DNA from: an uncultured Fodinibius sp.
GTDB taxonomy: Bacteria; Bacteroidota; Rhodothermia; Balneolales; Balneolaceae
Assembly (NCBI GenBank): GCA_913056455.1
Contig: CAJXMJ010000001.1
Coordinates: forward strand, 620,001-684,000
Direction: 5' to 3'
DNA length: 64,000 nucleotides
Made by a program: the position numbers and the translations under genes. This document shows, one piece after another, positions 57,181 through 64,000 of the stretch. How positions within the stretch are numbered: the stretch's first letter is position 1; the number at the start of each line of letters is the position of its first letter. The notes below the pieces were generated by a model that was given only the letters and a program-made list of their open reading frames with translations, was not told where the DNA came from and made no database searches.

Positions 57181-58470
57181 ATGATTAAAATTAATACCAG
57201 TCGAGCCAAACAGTTTTTGGCTGAGGATGAATTCCGTCAGGCTTATCAGCAGGCTGAAGATGCATATGAAACGGTTAAAAGGGGTAGTGGTGAAGGATCT
57301 GAATGGTTGGGATGGCGAGATTTACTTGCGGATCCTAATGATGCTATTCTCGAACAAATAGATAGTTTGGCGGCCAATATCCGTGAGCAGGCTGATGTCT
57401 TTATCGTATGCGGAATAGGGGGATCATATTTAGGGTCTCGCGCTGTTATTGAGGCATTACAACCTTTTTTTGATAATGACGGGCCGGAGATCATTTTTGC
57501 CGGACACCATATGAGCGGCAAATATTTAAAAGATCTGATTGACTATTTGGATAAACCCAATGAGGAGGGTGAGCAAAAGAGCATATTTTTAAATGTTATC
57601 TCAAAATCGGGAACTACCCTTGAGACCGCTCTTTCTTTTCGTGTGCTTCGGAAGTGGATAACAGAAAAGTTTCCAGAAGATGTTGACGACCGAATCATTT
57701 GTACCACAAGCAAAGAGGGAGGGGCACTCAATGAACTGATTAACAAACACGGATTTAAAAAATTTATTATTCCTGATGATGTAGGTGGTCGGTTTTCTGT
57801 ATTGACGCCGGTGGGGCTATTTCCAATTGCAGTAGCCGGTATAGATATCAGGACGCTATTTTATGAGGCGGTTTCAAAATATGAGGAACTGGAAGAAGAT
57901 CCGGGGCAAGTTCTTGACTATGCAGCTACAAAATTTGCACTTTTCAATAATGGAAAATCCTTAGATGTATTGACGACCTTTGAACCTCAATTAGAGGCAC
58001 TGGGAGGATGGCTACAGCAGCTGTTGGGCGAAAGTGAGGGTAAACAAGGTAAGGGAATGTTCCCTGCAACGGCTATTTATTCAACGGATCTGCATAGCAT
58101 TGGACAGTTTATTCAGCAGGGGACTCGTAACATGATGGAAACCTTCATCACCATTGAGTCAGCTGAGGAAAATATCACCATAGAAGAGTTGTCCGGAAAT
58201 CACGATGGCCTTAATTATTTATCGGGACAAACATTTCATGAGATAAATAAGCAAGCGTTTAAGGGAACCTTGCAGGCACATACTGATGGATCGGTTCCCA
58301 GTATTGTGATTTCGCTCGATGAATTAAATGCACAACATATTGGTGAATTCATTTATTTTTATGAACTGTTGACGGCTGTTTATTGCTATTGCTTGGGGGT
58401 CAATCCGTTTGACCAGCCAGGTGTAGAAGACTACAAAAGAGAAATGTATCAACTGTTGGGAAAACATTAG
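57181..58470 (+). CDS. pgi: Glucose-6-phosphate isomerase
   Basis: 429 residues, the shorter Bacillus-type PGI rather than the 550-residue E. coli type. Signatures: FIVCGIGGSYLGSRAVIEAL, of which GIGGSYLGSRA is the phosphate loop, NVISKSGTTLETALSFR, DDVGGRFSVLTPVGLFP and an active-site Glu in QFIQQGTRNMMETF. The catalytic His lies in the later INKQAFKGTLQAH region. It interconverts glucose-6-phosphate and fructose-6-phosphate. The dNK gene follows after three bases, which suggests one transcript. Confidence 0.95.
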   Translation: MIKINTSRAKQFLAEDEFRQAYQQAEDAYETVKRGSGEGSEWLGWRDLLADPNDAILEQIDSLAANIREQADVFIVCGIGGSYLGSRAVIEALQPFFDNDGPEIIFAGHHMSGKYLKDLIDYLDKPNEEGEQKSIFLNVISKSGTTLETALSFRVLRKWITEKFPEDVDDRIICTTSKEGGALNELINKHGFKKFIIPDDVGGRFSVLTPVGLFPIAVAGIDIRTLFYEAVSKYEELEEDPGQVLDYAATKFALFNNGKSLDVLTTFEPQLEALGGWLQQLLGESEGKQGKGMFPATAIYSTDLHSIGQFIQQGTRNMMETFITIESAEENITIEELSGNHDGLNYLSGQTFHEINKQAFKGTLQAHTDGSVPSIVISLDELNAQHIGEFIYFYELLTAVYCYCLGVNPFDQPGVEDYKREMYQLLGKH

Positions 58471-58473
58471 GGT

Positions 58474-59139
58474 ATGACGGAGAATATTACTGAACAACTT
58501 GACGAAGCAGAAGAAGATAACCTTAAATTTATTTCTATTGCCGGCAATATTGGTGCGGGTAAATCCTCGCTTACAGGATTGCTGGCAAAGCATTTTGGAT
58601 GGGAGCCCTTTTACGAATCGGTGGATGATAATCCATACCTGTCTGATTTTTATGAAGATATGCGCCGCTGGAGCTTTAACTTACAGATATACTTTTTATC
58701 CAGTCGGTTCCGTCATCAGAAGCAGATGATTGAGCGAGAGGGTCGATTTGTACAAGACCGTACGATCTACGAAGATGTTGAGATCTTTGCCAAGAACCTG
58801 CACGAGATGGGATTAATGAGTGATCGTGACTTTGAGAATTATGAAGCCCTTTTTCAGGAGATGACAAACTACCTTCAAGAACCCAACTTACTTATTTATA
58901 TTCGCGCGCAAGTTCCCACCCTTGTCCAGCAAATACAGCAGCGGGGAAGGGATTATGAAAACACTATTCGTATAGAATACCTTGAACGTTTAAATAGGCT
59001 ATATGAAGATTGGATTCAGCGTTATCCCCATGAGAAGCTTATTATTGATACTGACGACTTGGATTTTGTAAATAATAAAGAGGATTTAGGACGTATTATT
59101 GAACTCGTTGAGCAAAGGTTATTTGGGTTGTTTAATTGA
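58474..59139 (+). CDS. Deoxynucleoside kinase
   Basis: 221 residues. P-loop GNIGAGKSS (24-32), then the deoxynucleoside-binding ESVDDNPYL, a catalytic DRT box (VQDRTIYEDVEIFA), and the RGRDYE lid. The family makes deoxynucleoside monophosphates from dA, dG or dC; bacteria often carry two related copies with different specificity, and only one is here. It starts three bases after pgi and ends just before the DUF177 promoter. With thyA, folA and the HD protein it adds to the nucleotide-pool set in this window, although far apart on the map. Confidence 0.92.
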   Translation: MTENITEQLDEAEEDNLKFISIAGNIGAGKSSLTGLLAKHFGWEPFYESVDDNPYLSDFYEDMRRWSFNLQIYFLSSRFRHQKQMIEREGRFVQDRTIYEDVEIFAKNLHEMGLMSDRDFENYEALFQEMTNYLQEPNLLIYIRAQVPTLVQQIQQRGRDYENTIRIEYLERLNRLYEDWIQRYPHEKLIIDTDDLDFVNNKEDLGRIIELVEQRLFGLFN

Positions 59140-59170
59140 TTGCAGGTAAATCCAAATATTCATATTTTTG
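59140..59170 (+). promoter_or_regulatory. Promoter of the DUF177-rpmF-plsX-fab operon
   Basis: TTG at 59140-59142, 20 bases, then TATTTTTG at 59163-59170, an exact -7 box at the spacing expected for the group. The start would lie about ten bases later, so the mRNA leader is very short. Best promoter match in the window. Confidence 0.5.
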
Positions 59171-59185
59171 GGAACTATTACGGAT

Positions 59186-59698
59186 ATGTCAAAACTTGAA
59201 TTTAACATAGTAGAAATACCCGACGGCGAAAGTCGGCGCACGGTTGAGTTAACCGAAGATGATCTGGACTTGTCGCCCTACACATTTCAGGGCGGGATGG
59301 TTGATCTTCTTTTTTACCGTACGCTACATTTCATCAGGGTAAATTTTCATGTGGATTCGGATGTCGAAATTGTATGCGATCGATCGCTCGAACCGTACAT
59401 CCAGCCCATTGAATCAGACTATGAAGTAGTATTCAAGGTTGATGTTCAGGAAGAAAAGGAAGATGAGAATGGTGCTGTTCGAAGGTTTAACTTCTCCAGC
59501 AATACCCTGAGCATTGAAGATGAGGTCCGTGATACAATATTTTTAAATGTCCCAATAAAGAAACTGCATCCAAAGTTTCTTGATGAAGAAGGGAGGCCAA
59601 AAGAGTTTGAAACAAAGTCTTTCGGAGACACTAAAGAAGATACAGACGCCGAGGTGGTAGATCCCCGGTGGGAAAAATTGAAAGAACTTAAGAATTAA
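59186..59698 (+). CDS. yceD: DUF177/YceD family protein
   Basis: 170 residues from the ATG at 59186; an upstream TTG at 59168 lies in the promoter and is not likely. It has the usual DUF177 beginning LEFNIVEIPDGESRRTVE and the later Cys of VEIVCDRSLEPYIQP (CDRxL), followed by an acidic stretch ending with VVDPRWEKLKELK, the PRW(E)KL box typical of the family. YceD is linked to 23S rRNA maturation in plants and E. coli; the biochemical step is not known. It always precedes rpmF, as here, 21 bases later. Confidence 0.93.
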   Translation: MSKLEFNIVEIPDGESRRTVELTEDDLDLSPYTFQGGMVDLLFYRTLHFIRVNFHVDSDVEIVCDRSLEPYIQPIESDYEVVFKVDVQEEKEDENGAVRRFNFSSNTLSIEDEVRDTIFLNVPIKKLHPKFLDEEGRPKEFETKSFGDTKEDTDAEVVDPRWEKLKELKN

Positions 59699-59719
59699 CA
59701 GAAATATCATTATTAGCTA

Positions 59720-59899
59720 ATGGCACATCCAAAACGTCAACATTCGAAGTCACGAACCAACAAGCGTCGCTCACATCATAAAATAGGGGAGCCAACCCTG
59801 GCTGAATGCGATAATTGTGGTGCACTGCATCGTTATCATCATATCTGTAAAGAGTGCGGCCATTATCGCGGTCGGCAGATACTCGATGTAAACAAGTAA
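59720..59899 (+). CDS. rpmF: Ribosomal protein bL32
   Basis: 59 residues, too short for many gene callers. It reads MAHPKRQHSKSRTNKRRSHH at the start, the basic rRNA-binding tail of bL32, and has a four-Cys zinc ribbon: ECDNCG (Cys30 and Cys33) and CKECGH (Cys43 and Cys46). This is the zinc-binding (C+) version rather than the Cys-free paralogue. Large-subunit protein near the exit tunnel. Canonical place between DUF177 and plsX, with a 21-base gap on each side. Confidence 0.96.
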   Translation: MAHPKRQHSKSRTNKRRSHHKIGEPTLAECDNCGALHRYHHICKECGHYRGRQILDVNK

Positions 59900-59920
59900 T
59901 TTTATCCTAATCTCTTATTC

Positions 59921-60904
59921 ATGATCATTGCTGTAGATGCCGTAGGGGGCGACTACTATCCAAAAAGTCCGGTAGAAGGATCGATACAGGCTATTAAAGA
60001 AGATCCCAATCTAACGGTTGTTCTTGTTGGACCGGAAGACGTGATAAATGATGAACTTGGTAATCATGACTACGATCCAGAACGATTGGTAGTTCAGCAT
60101 GCACCCGAGATTATTGGAATGGATGAATCGCCTGCTCAAGCTGTAAAAACTAAGCAGAATTCATCTATTGTTACGGGTGTGGGAATGCATAAAAAAGGAA
60201 AGTGCAATGCATTTCTTAGTGCCGGAAATACGGGTGCCTTACTTGCTGCTTCTACCTTTCTGTTAGGAAAACTGGAGGGTGTTAGTCGACCTACGATAGC
60301 AGCTATTTACCCAACGATTAAAGGTCCTCGATTAGTGATGGATGCGGGAGCAAACCTGGAAGTACGTCCATCTATGTTTGTTGAATTTGCGAAGATGGGT
60401 CGTGTATTTGCTGAAGAGATTATGGATGTGGATGATCCACAGGTTGGTTTGCTTAATGTAGGTGAAGAAGAAGAAAAGGGGACCGAAAATCTTAAAAGTG
60501 CACATGACGAACTACAGTCACTGCCAAACTTTATTGGAAATGTAGAAGGCGGTGATATATTCAGCGGAAAGGCAGATGTCTTCTTATGTGATGGTTTGAT
60601 AGGAAATATTGTTCTTAAGTTTGGAGAATCTATACCTGACGCGCTGGAATTGTTCGTTAAAAAAGGAATTAAAGATTTAGGGCTTGGAGCTGAAGAAGCA
60701 AAGTTAGTTAGCAAAGTTTTAAAAACATCACTTGCAGAGTTTGATCCCGATAAAGTAGGTGGTGTTCCATTCTTAGGCGTTAATGGATTAACCATGGTAG
60801 GGCATGGAAGTAGTTCTCCGTTAGCGATCAAAAATATGATATTGAGTGCCGCAAAGTGTGTGGACCACAATATCAACGAAAAAATTGTAGCATCTCTTAA
60901 ATAA
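59921..60904 (+). CDS. plsX: Phosphate acyltransferase PlsX
   Basis: 327 residues, the typical size. It turns acyl-ACP plus phosphate into acyl-phosphate, the first step of phospholipid synthesis in most bacteria. Signatures: MIIAVDAVGGDYYPKSPVEG (the usual DxxGGD start), FLSAGNTGALLAAS, VMDAGAN and the glycine-rich VGHGSSSPLAIKN at the end. No membrane helix, consistent with a peripheral enzyme. It stands 21 bases after rpmF and 13 before fabH, so lipid and ribosome production share a transcript. Confidence 0.95.
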   Translation: MIIAVDAVGGDYYPKSPVEGSIQAIKEDPNLTVVLVGPEDVINDELGNHDYDPERLVVQHAPEIIGMDESPAQAVKTKQNSSIVTGVGMHKKGKCNAFLSAGNTGALLAASTFLLGKLEGVSRPTIAAIYPTIKGPRLVMDAGANLEVRPSMFVEFAKMGRVFAEEIMDVDDPQVGLLNVGEEEEKGTENLKSAHDELQSLPNFIGNVEGGDIFSGKADVFLCDGLIGNIVLKFGESIPDALELFVKKGIKDLGLGAEEAKLVSKVLKTSLAEFDPDKVGGVPFLGVNGLTMVGHGSSSPLAIKNMILSAAKCVDHNINEKIVASLK

Positions 60905-60917
60905 ATAATTCCCATAC

Positions 60918-61913
60918 ATGGCGGAAGCAACACAAGCAGCAATAACAGCAGTAGGACATTATCTGCCCGAGAATCGGCTGACCAATGCCGATCTTGAAGA
61001 AATGGTAGAGACAAATGATGAATGGATACGAACCAGAACCGGTATTGAGGAGCGGCGTATCCTTAAGGATGATGATAAAGCTACCGCCTTTATGGGTGCT
61101 GAGGCAGCCAAAGAAGCACTCGAACAGCGGGGTATTTCTGCTGAAGAGATTGATACGATTATTTTAGCAACCGTTACGCCCGATTATCTTTTTCCTGCTA
61201 CAGCTTGTTTAGTTCAAAATGAGATTGGTGCCAGCAATGCCTATGCTTTTGATCTATCTGCTGCATGCTCTGGCTTTTTGTATGCTCTTACAACCGGAGC
61301 TAATTTTATTGAATCAGGTCGGGCTGAAAAGGTCTTGGTAATTGGCGCTGATAAAATGAGTTCAATTATTGATTATACCGACCGTTCTACCTGTATTTTG
61401 TTTGGTGACGGAGCGGGGGCTGTATTGCTTGAAGCCTCAGAAGATGAAACAGGGATAATTGATTATATTCACCGATCTGAAGGAGATACAAACTTATCCC
61501 TGTATCAGCCAGCCGGTGGTAGTTTGAATCCTGCCAGTGAACAAACAGTGGCCGATAGGTTGCATTACGCCAAACAAGATGGACGTACCGTGTTTAAGAA
61601 AGCGACGGTAGGCATGGCTGATGTCTCAGAAGAAATTATGGAAAAGAATAATCTTACGGCTGATGATGTTGCATGGTTGGTCCCGCATCAGGCTAATTTG
61701 CGTATTATTGATGCTACAGCCAATCGAATGGGGCTGGACAGCGACAAAGTGATGGTTAATATTGATAAATATGGAAATACCACAGCTGCAACTATACCAC
61801 TTTGTTTGTATGATTGGAAAGATAAATTAGAACATGGAGATAATTTGATCCTGGCCGCTTTTGGCGGAGGTTATACTTGGGGATCAATCTATCTAAAATG
61901 GGGGTGGAAATAA
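60918..61913 (+). CDS. fabH: Beta-ketoacyl-ACP synthase III
   Basis: 331 residues. It starts fatty acid synthesis by joining acetyl-CoA (or a branched primer) to malonyl-ACP. The catalytic triad is Cys117 ([10 protein letters not shown]), His257 (VPHQANLR) and Asn287 (YGNTTAAT). Other family marks are [15 protein letters not shown] and GDGAGAVLL. There is a small insertion around 180-215 ([13 protein letters not shown]) as seen in relatives. Branched-chain primer use cannot be judged from these motifs. Follows plsX by 13 bases; fabD starts three bases after its stop. Confidence 0.96.
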   Translation: MAEATQAAITAVGHYLPENRLTNADLEEMVETNDEWIRTRTGIEERRILKDDDKATAFMGAEAAKEALEQRGISAEEIDTIILATVTPDYLFPATACLVQNEIGASNAYAFDLSAACSGFLYALTTGANFIESGRAEKVLVIGADKMSSIIDYTDRSTCILFGDGAGAVLLEASEDETGIIDYIHRSEGDTNLSLYQPAGGSLNPASEQTVADRLHYAKQDGRTVFKKATVGMADVSEEIMEKNNLTADDVAWLVPHQANLRIIDATANRMGLDSDKVMVNIDKYGNTTAATIPLCLYDWKDKLEHGDNLILAAFGGGYTWGSIYLKWGWK

Positions 61914-61916
61914 GTT

Positions 61917-62804
61917 ATGAGTACTGCGTATTTATTTCCTGGACAGGGATCACAATCTGTTGGAATGGGCAAATCTCATTATGATGATAATGAAGAGTTT
62001 GAATCCTATGTAAATCGAGCGAATGATGTTCTCGGTTTTGATCTGAAACAGATCATGTTTGAAGGTCCTGAGGAAAAACTTAAACAAACAGAATTTACTC
62101 AGCCTGCCATCTTTTTACATTCTATAGCATTGTATAATACACTGGATGCAACCCCTGATATGGTAGCAGGACACAGCTTAGGTGAATTTTCAGCACTTGT
62201 TGCCTGTAGAGCAGTTTCTTTTGAAGATGCTCTGAAAATTGTACGTCGGCGCGGTGAGCTGATGCAAGAGGCTGGTGAAAATAATCCTGGTACCATGGCG
62301 GCGGTAATAGGAATGGGCGATGAAGTTGTTGAACAAATTTGTGAGCAAGTAACAAAGGAAGTAGGAAAAGAAGTGATTGCGGCAAATTACAATTGCCCGG
62401 GACAATTGGTAATTTCAGGGGATGAAGAAGCGATTGATAAAGCGGTAGCATTATTGAAAGAGGAGGGCTGCCGATTAGCAAAGAAGCTTCCTGTGAGTGG
62501 AGCATTTCACTCTTCGCTGATGCAACCGGCCTATGATGGACTTAAGGAAAGTTTGGAAACGCTGGAGATCTCTAAACCGGATTGTCCAATATACAGCAAT
62601 TATACTGCGGAGCCGACAACAGATCCCGAAGAAATACGATCGAATGTTTTGAATCAGTTACTGAATCCCGTACGCTGGACACAAACGCTCCAGAACATGC
62701 ATGAGAATGGTGCTGACTCCTTTGTCGAAGTAGGACCCGGCAAGGTGTTGCAGGGTCTTGTGAAGCGAACCCTGGACGATGTGGAAATAAATGGTTATCA
62801 ATAA
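61917..62804 (+). CDS. fabD: Malonyl-CoA:ACP transacylase
   Basis: 295 residues. It moves malonyl from CoA to acyl carrier protein. The catalytic Ser87 lies in GHSLGEFSAL, and the His198 in SGAFHSSLM; LFPGQGSQSVGMG at the start is the family nucleophile-side loop. The ferredoxin-like subdomain (about 130-195) is present. Stops and starts in this operon lie within a few bases, and fabG follows after 15 bases. Confidence 0.96.
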   Translation: MSTAYLFPGQGSQSVGMGKSHYDDNEEFESYVNRANDVLGFDLKQIMFEGPEEKLKQTEFTQPAIFLHSIALYNTLDATPDMVAGHSLGEFSALVACRAVSFEDALKIVRRRGELMQEAGENNPGTMAAVIGMGDEVVEQICEQVTKEVGKEVIAANYNCPGQLVISGDEEAIDKAVALLKEEGCRLAKKLPVSGAFHSSLMQPAYDGLKESLETLEISKPDCPIYSNYTAEPTTDPEEIRSNVLNQLLNPVRWTQTLQNMHENGADSFVEVGPGKVLQGLVKRTLDDVEINGYQ

Positions 62805-62819
62805 AATTATTACTTAAAG

Positions 62820-63569
62820 ATGAGTTTATCACTTAAAGGAAAGACAGCATTAGTAACAGGTGGGAGCCGCGGAATTGGTCGATCTATTGCGTTGACATTG
62901 GCAGATTTTGGAGCTGATGTAGCAATTACTTTTGCCAGCTCTGTTGATGCGGCAAATGAAGTAAAAAAAGAAATTGAAGCCAAAGGCTGTAAGGCAAAAG
63001 CTATTCAGGCTGATGCTGTTAAACTTGAAAAGGCTGAAGAAGTAATTTCAGAACTAACAGATGACTGGGAAAAGTTGGATATTCTGGTCAATAATGCAGG
63101 TATCACTCGTGATAATCTGATTCTTCGAATGAGTGAAGAACAGTGGGATCAGGTAATTGATACCAACCTAAAAAGTATTTTTAATTACAGCAAAGCCGCT
63201 GCTAAGCCGATGATGCGCAATCGTGGCGGTTCTATCATTAATATTAGTTCCATCGTAGGACTTTCCGGTAATGCGGGGCAAAGTAATTACGCTGCTTCAA
63301 AAGCAGGAATTATTGGTTTTACAAAATCGTATGCGAAAGAATTTGCTTCCAGAAATATTCGGGCAAATGTTGTAGCCCCCGGATATATTACTACGGAAAT
63401 GACTGATGAACTGGATGAAGATATTCTTGAAGCAATCAAAGAAGAAACACCTATGGCACGTGCCGGTGATGCTGAGGAGGTCGCGAATGCAGTATTATTT
63501 TTAGCTTCAGACCTCAGTTCTTACATTACCGGGGAAACTGTTAAAGTTGATGGTGGAATGGGCATGTAA
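62820..63569 (+). CDS. fabG: 3-oxoacyl-ACP reductase
   Basis: 249 residues. NADPH-dependent reduction of the beta-keto group in each elongation round. The short-chain dehydrogenase motifs are TGGSRGIG (cofactor), NNAG and the catalytic set Ser144, Tyr157, Lys161 (SNYAASKAG), and the C-terminal ITGETVKVDGGMGM is typical of FabG. It is followed by a 146-base gap holding hairpins, larger than the other gaps in this operon, before acpP. Confidence 0.96.
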   Translation: MSLSLKGKTALVTGGSRGIGRSIALTLADFGADVAITFASSVDAANEVKKEIEAKGCKAKAIQADAVKLEKAEEVISELTDDWEKLDILVNNAGITRDNLILRMSEEQWDQVIDTNLKSIFNYSKAAAKPMMRNRGGSIINISSIVGLSGNAGQSNYAASKAGIIGFTKSYAKEFASRNIRANVVAPGYITTEMTDELDEDILEAIKEETPMARAGDAEEVANAVLFLASDLSSYITGETVKVDGGMGM

Positions 63570-63600
63570 CCCATTTTTTGTTAATCAAAATTATAGCTGA

Positions 63601-63624
63601 ATACACTTTTTACATAAAGTGTAT
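63601..63624 (+). repeat. Hairpin between fabG and acpP
   Basis: ATACACTTT (63601-63609) pairs perfectly with AAAGTGTAT (63616-63624) around a six-base loop and is followed by TTTATA. A weaker GCCCA/TGGGC hairpin (63650-63672) with a short T-run lies downstream. Could be a leaky terminator or RNA-processing site setting the acpP level. Confidence 0.55.
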
Positions 63625-63715
63625 TTTATAAATTTAAATTGTATTTTCAGCCCATGCTTAACGAAAGTGGGCAGTTTTCATTAAAATTAACCCGAACATA
63701 AGTTAAATTACCGTT

Positions 63716-63955
63716 ATGTCTCAAGACGTTGAATCAAAAGTAAAATCAATTATCGTTGATAAATTAGGTGTCGATGAATCAGAAGTTACGCACGAAGCGA
63801 ACTTCACTAACGATTTAGGTGCTGATTCATTGGATACTGTTGAACTCATTATGGAGTTCGAAAAAGAATTTGATATCAGTATTCCTGATGAAGATGCAGA
63901 AAACATTGCTACAGTAGGTAATGCTGTAGAATATCTTCAGGAGAAAGTAAGCTAA
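63716..63955 (+). CDS. acpP: Acyl carrier protein
   Basis: 79 residues, strongly acidic, four-helix ACP. The phosphopantetheine attachment Ser38 lies in [18 protein letters not shown], of which [12 protein letters not shown] is invariant in the family. It carries growing acyl chains between the enzymes encoded around it. It is set apart from fabG by a hairpin-containing gap and followed 26 bases later by fabF. Confidence 0.97.
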   Translation: MSQDVESKVKSIIVDKLGVDESEVTHEANFTNDLGADSLDTVELIMEFEKEFDISIPDEDAENIATVGNAVEYLQEKVS

Positions 63956-63981
63956 CATTCTCAAGCGCTAAATTTTTTAGC

Positions 63982-64000
63982 ATGTCTAATCGCAGAGTTG
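63982..64000 (+). CDS. fabF: Start of the 3-oxoacyl-ACP synthase II gene (truncated at window edge)
   Basis: Only six codons, MSNRRV, are inside the window. The short basic start (N-R-R-V) and the position directly after acpP match fabF, which follows acpP in most bacteria with this operon, but the identity rests on place and not on motif. Confidence 0.6.

Overview
The window looks like a stretch of core chromosome from a member of the Balneolota/Balneolaceae (the Bacteroidota-Rhodothermota neighbourhood, e.g. Fodinibius- or Gracilimonas-like salt-tolerant marine or soil bacteria). This is inferred from gene order, protein style and promoters. The order parA-parB-DUF5683, an atpD-atpC pair standing alone, a DUF58/BatA-type cluster, exported DUF5723- and DUF6588-like barrel proteins, weak or absent Shine-Dalgarno sequences, and several exact copies of the Bacteroidetes-type -7 box TAnnTTTG all point this way. 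The genus is a guess. About 53 protein genes fill nearly the whole window. There are no rRNA or tRNA genes, insertion sequences, prophage or CRISPR arrays that I can see.

Layout. 1-7.6 kb: the start of a CrtI-like FAD oxidoreductase runs off the left edge, followed by mgtE, the thyA-folA pair, an HD phosphohydrolase with a thioesterase (opposite strand), a collagen-like lipoprotein and an M42 peptidase. 7.7-18.5 kb: a secreted M1 aminopeptidase, then a leftward block of BatA/von Willebrand, BatD/DUF4381-like, mfd and sua5 genes. The DUF58 member of that cluster is cut off from the rest by an M23 lipoprotein peptidase on the other strand. 18.7-27 kb (rightward): a small winged-helix-like ORF, ald, parA-parB-DUF5683-LOG, a TPR protein and tkt. 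27-38.7 kb: a SpoIIE-type phosphatase, polA, a DUF2914 protein, a TRIC/UPF0126 channel, two outer-membrane-type proteins, rsgA and lon. 38.8-50.1 kb (all leftward): uvrD/pcrA, valS, rsmB, an APC permease, an exported methyltransferase-like protein, a small unknown and a MASE1-type histidine kinase. 50.5-56.9 kb: atpDC, then a leftward mrcA-lpxH-polyprenyl synthase operon. 57.2-64 kb (rightward): pgi, a deoxynucleoside kinase, then the classic DUF177-rpmF-plsX-fabH-fabD-fabG-acpP-fabF lipid operon, cut by the right edge.

How the genes fit together. The content is housekeeping: dTMP/folate and dNTP supply (thyA, folA, HD protein, dNK), DNA repair and replication (mfd, polA, uvrD), chromosome partition (parAB), envelope synthesis (PBP1A, LpxH, M23, fatty acids, polyprenyl chains), protein turnover (lon, M1, M42), translation (valS, rsmB, rsgA, rpmF, sua5) and energy (ATP synthase, transketolase, phosphoglucose isomerase).

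I did not find a convincing undescribed multi-gene system. The more unusual items are a methyltransferase-fold protein with a secretion signal, a REP-like palindrome, several strong intergenic hairpins, the split Bat cluster, a collagen-repeat lipoprotein, and a shared promoter style.
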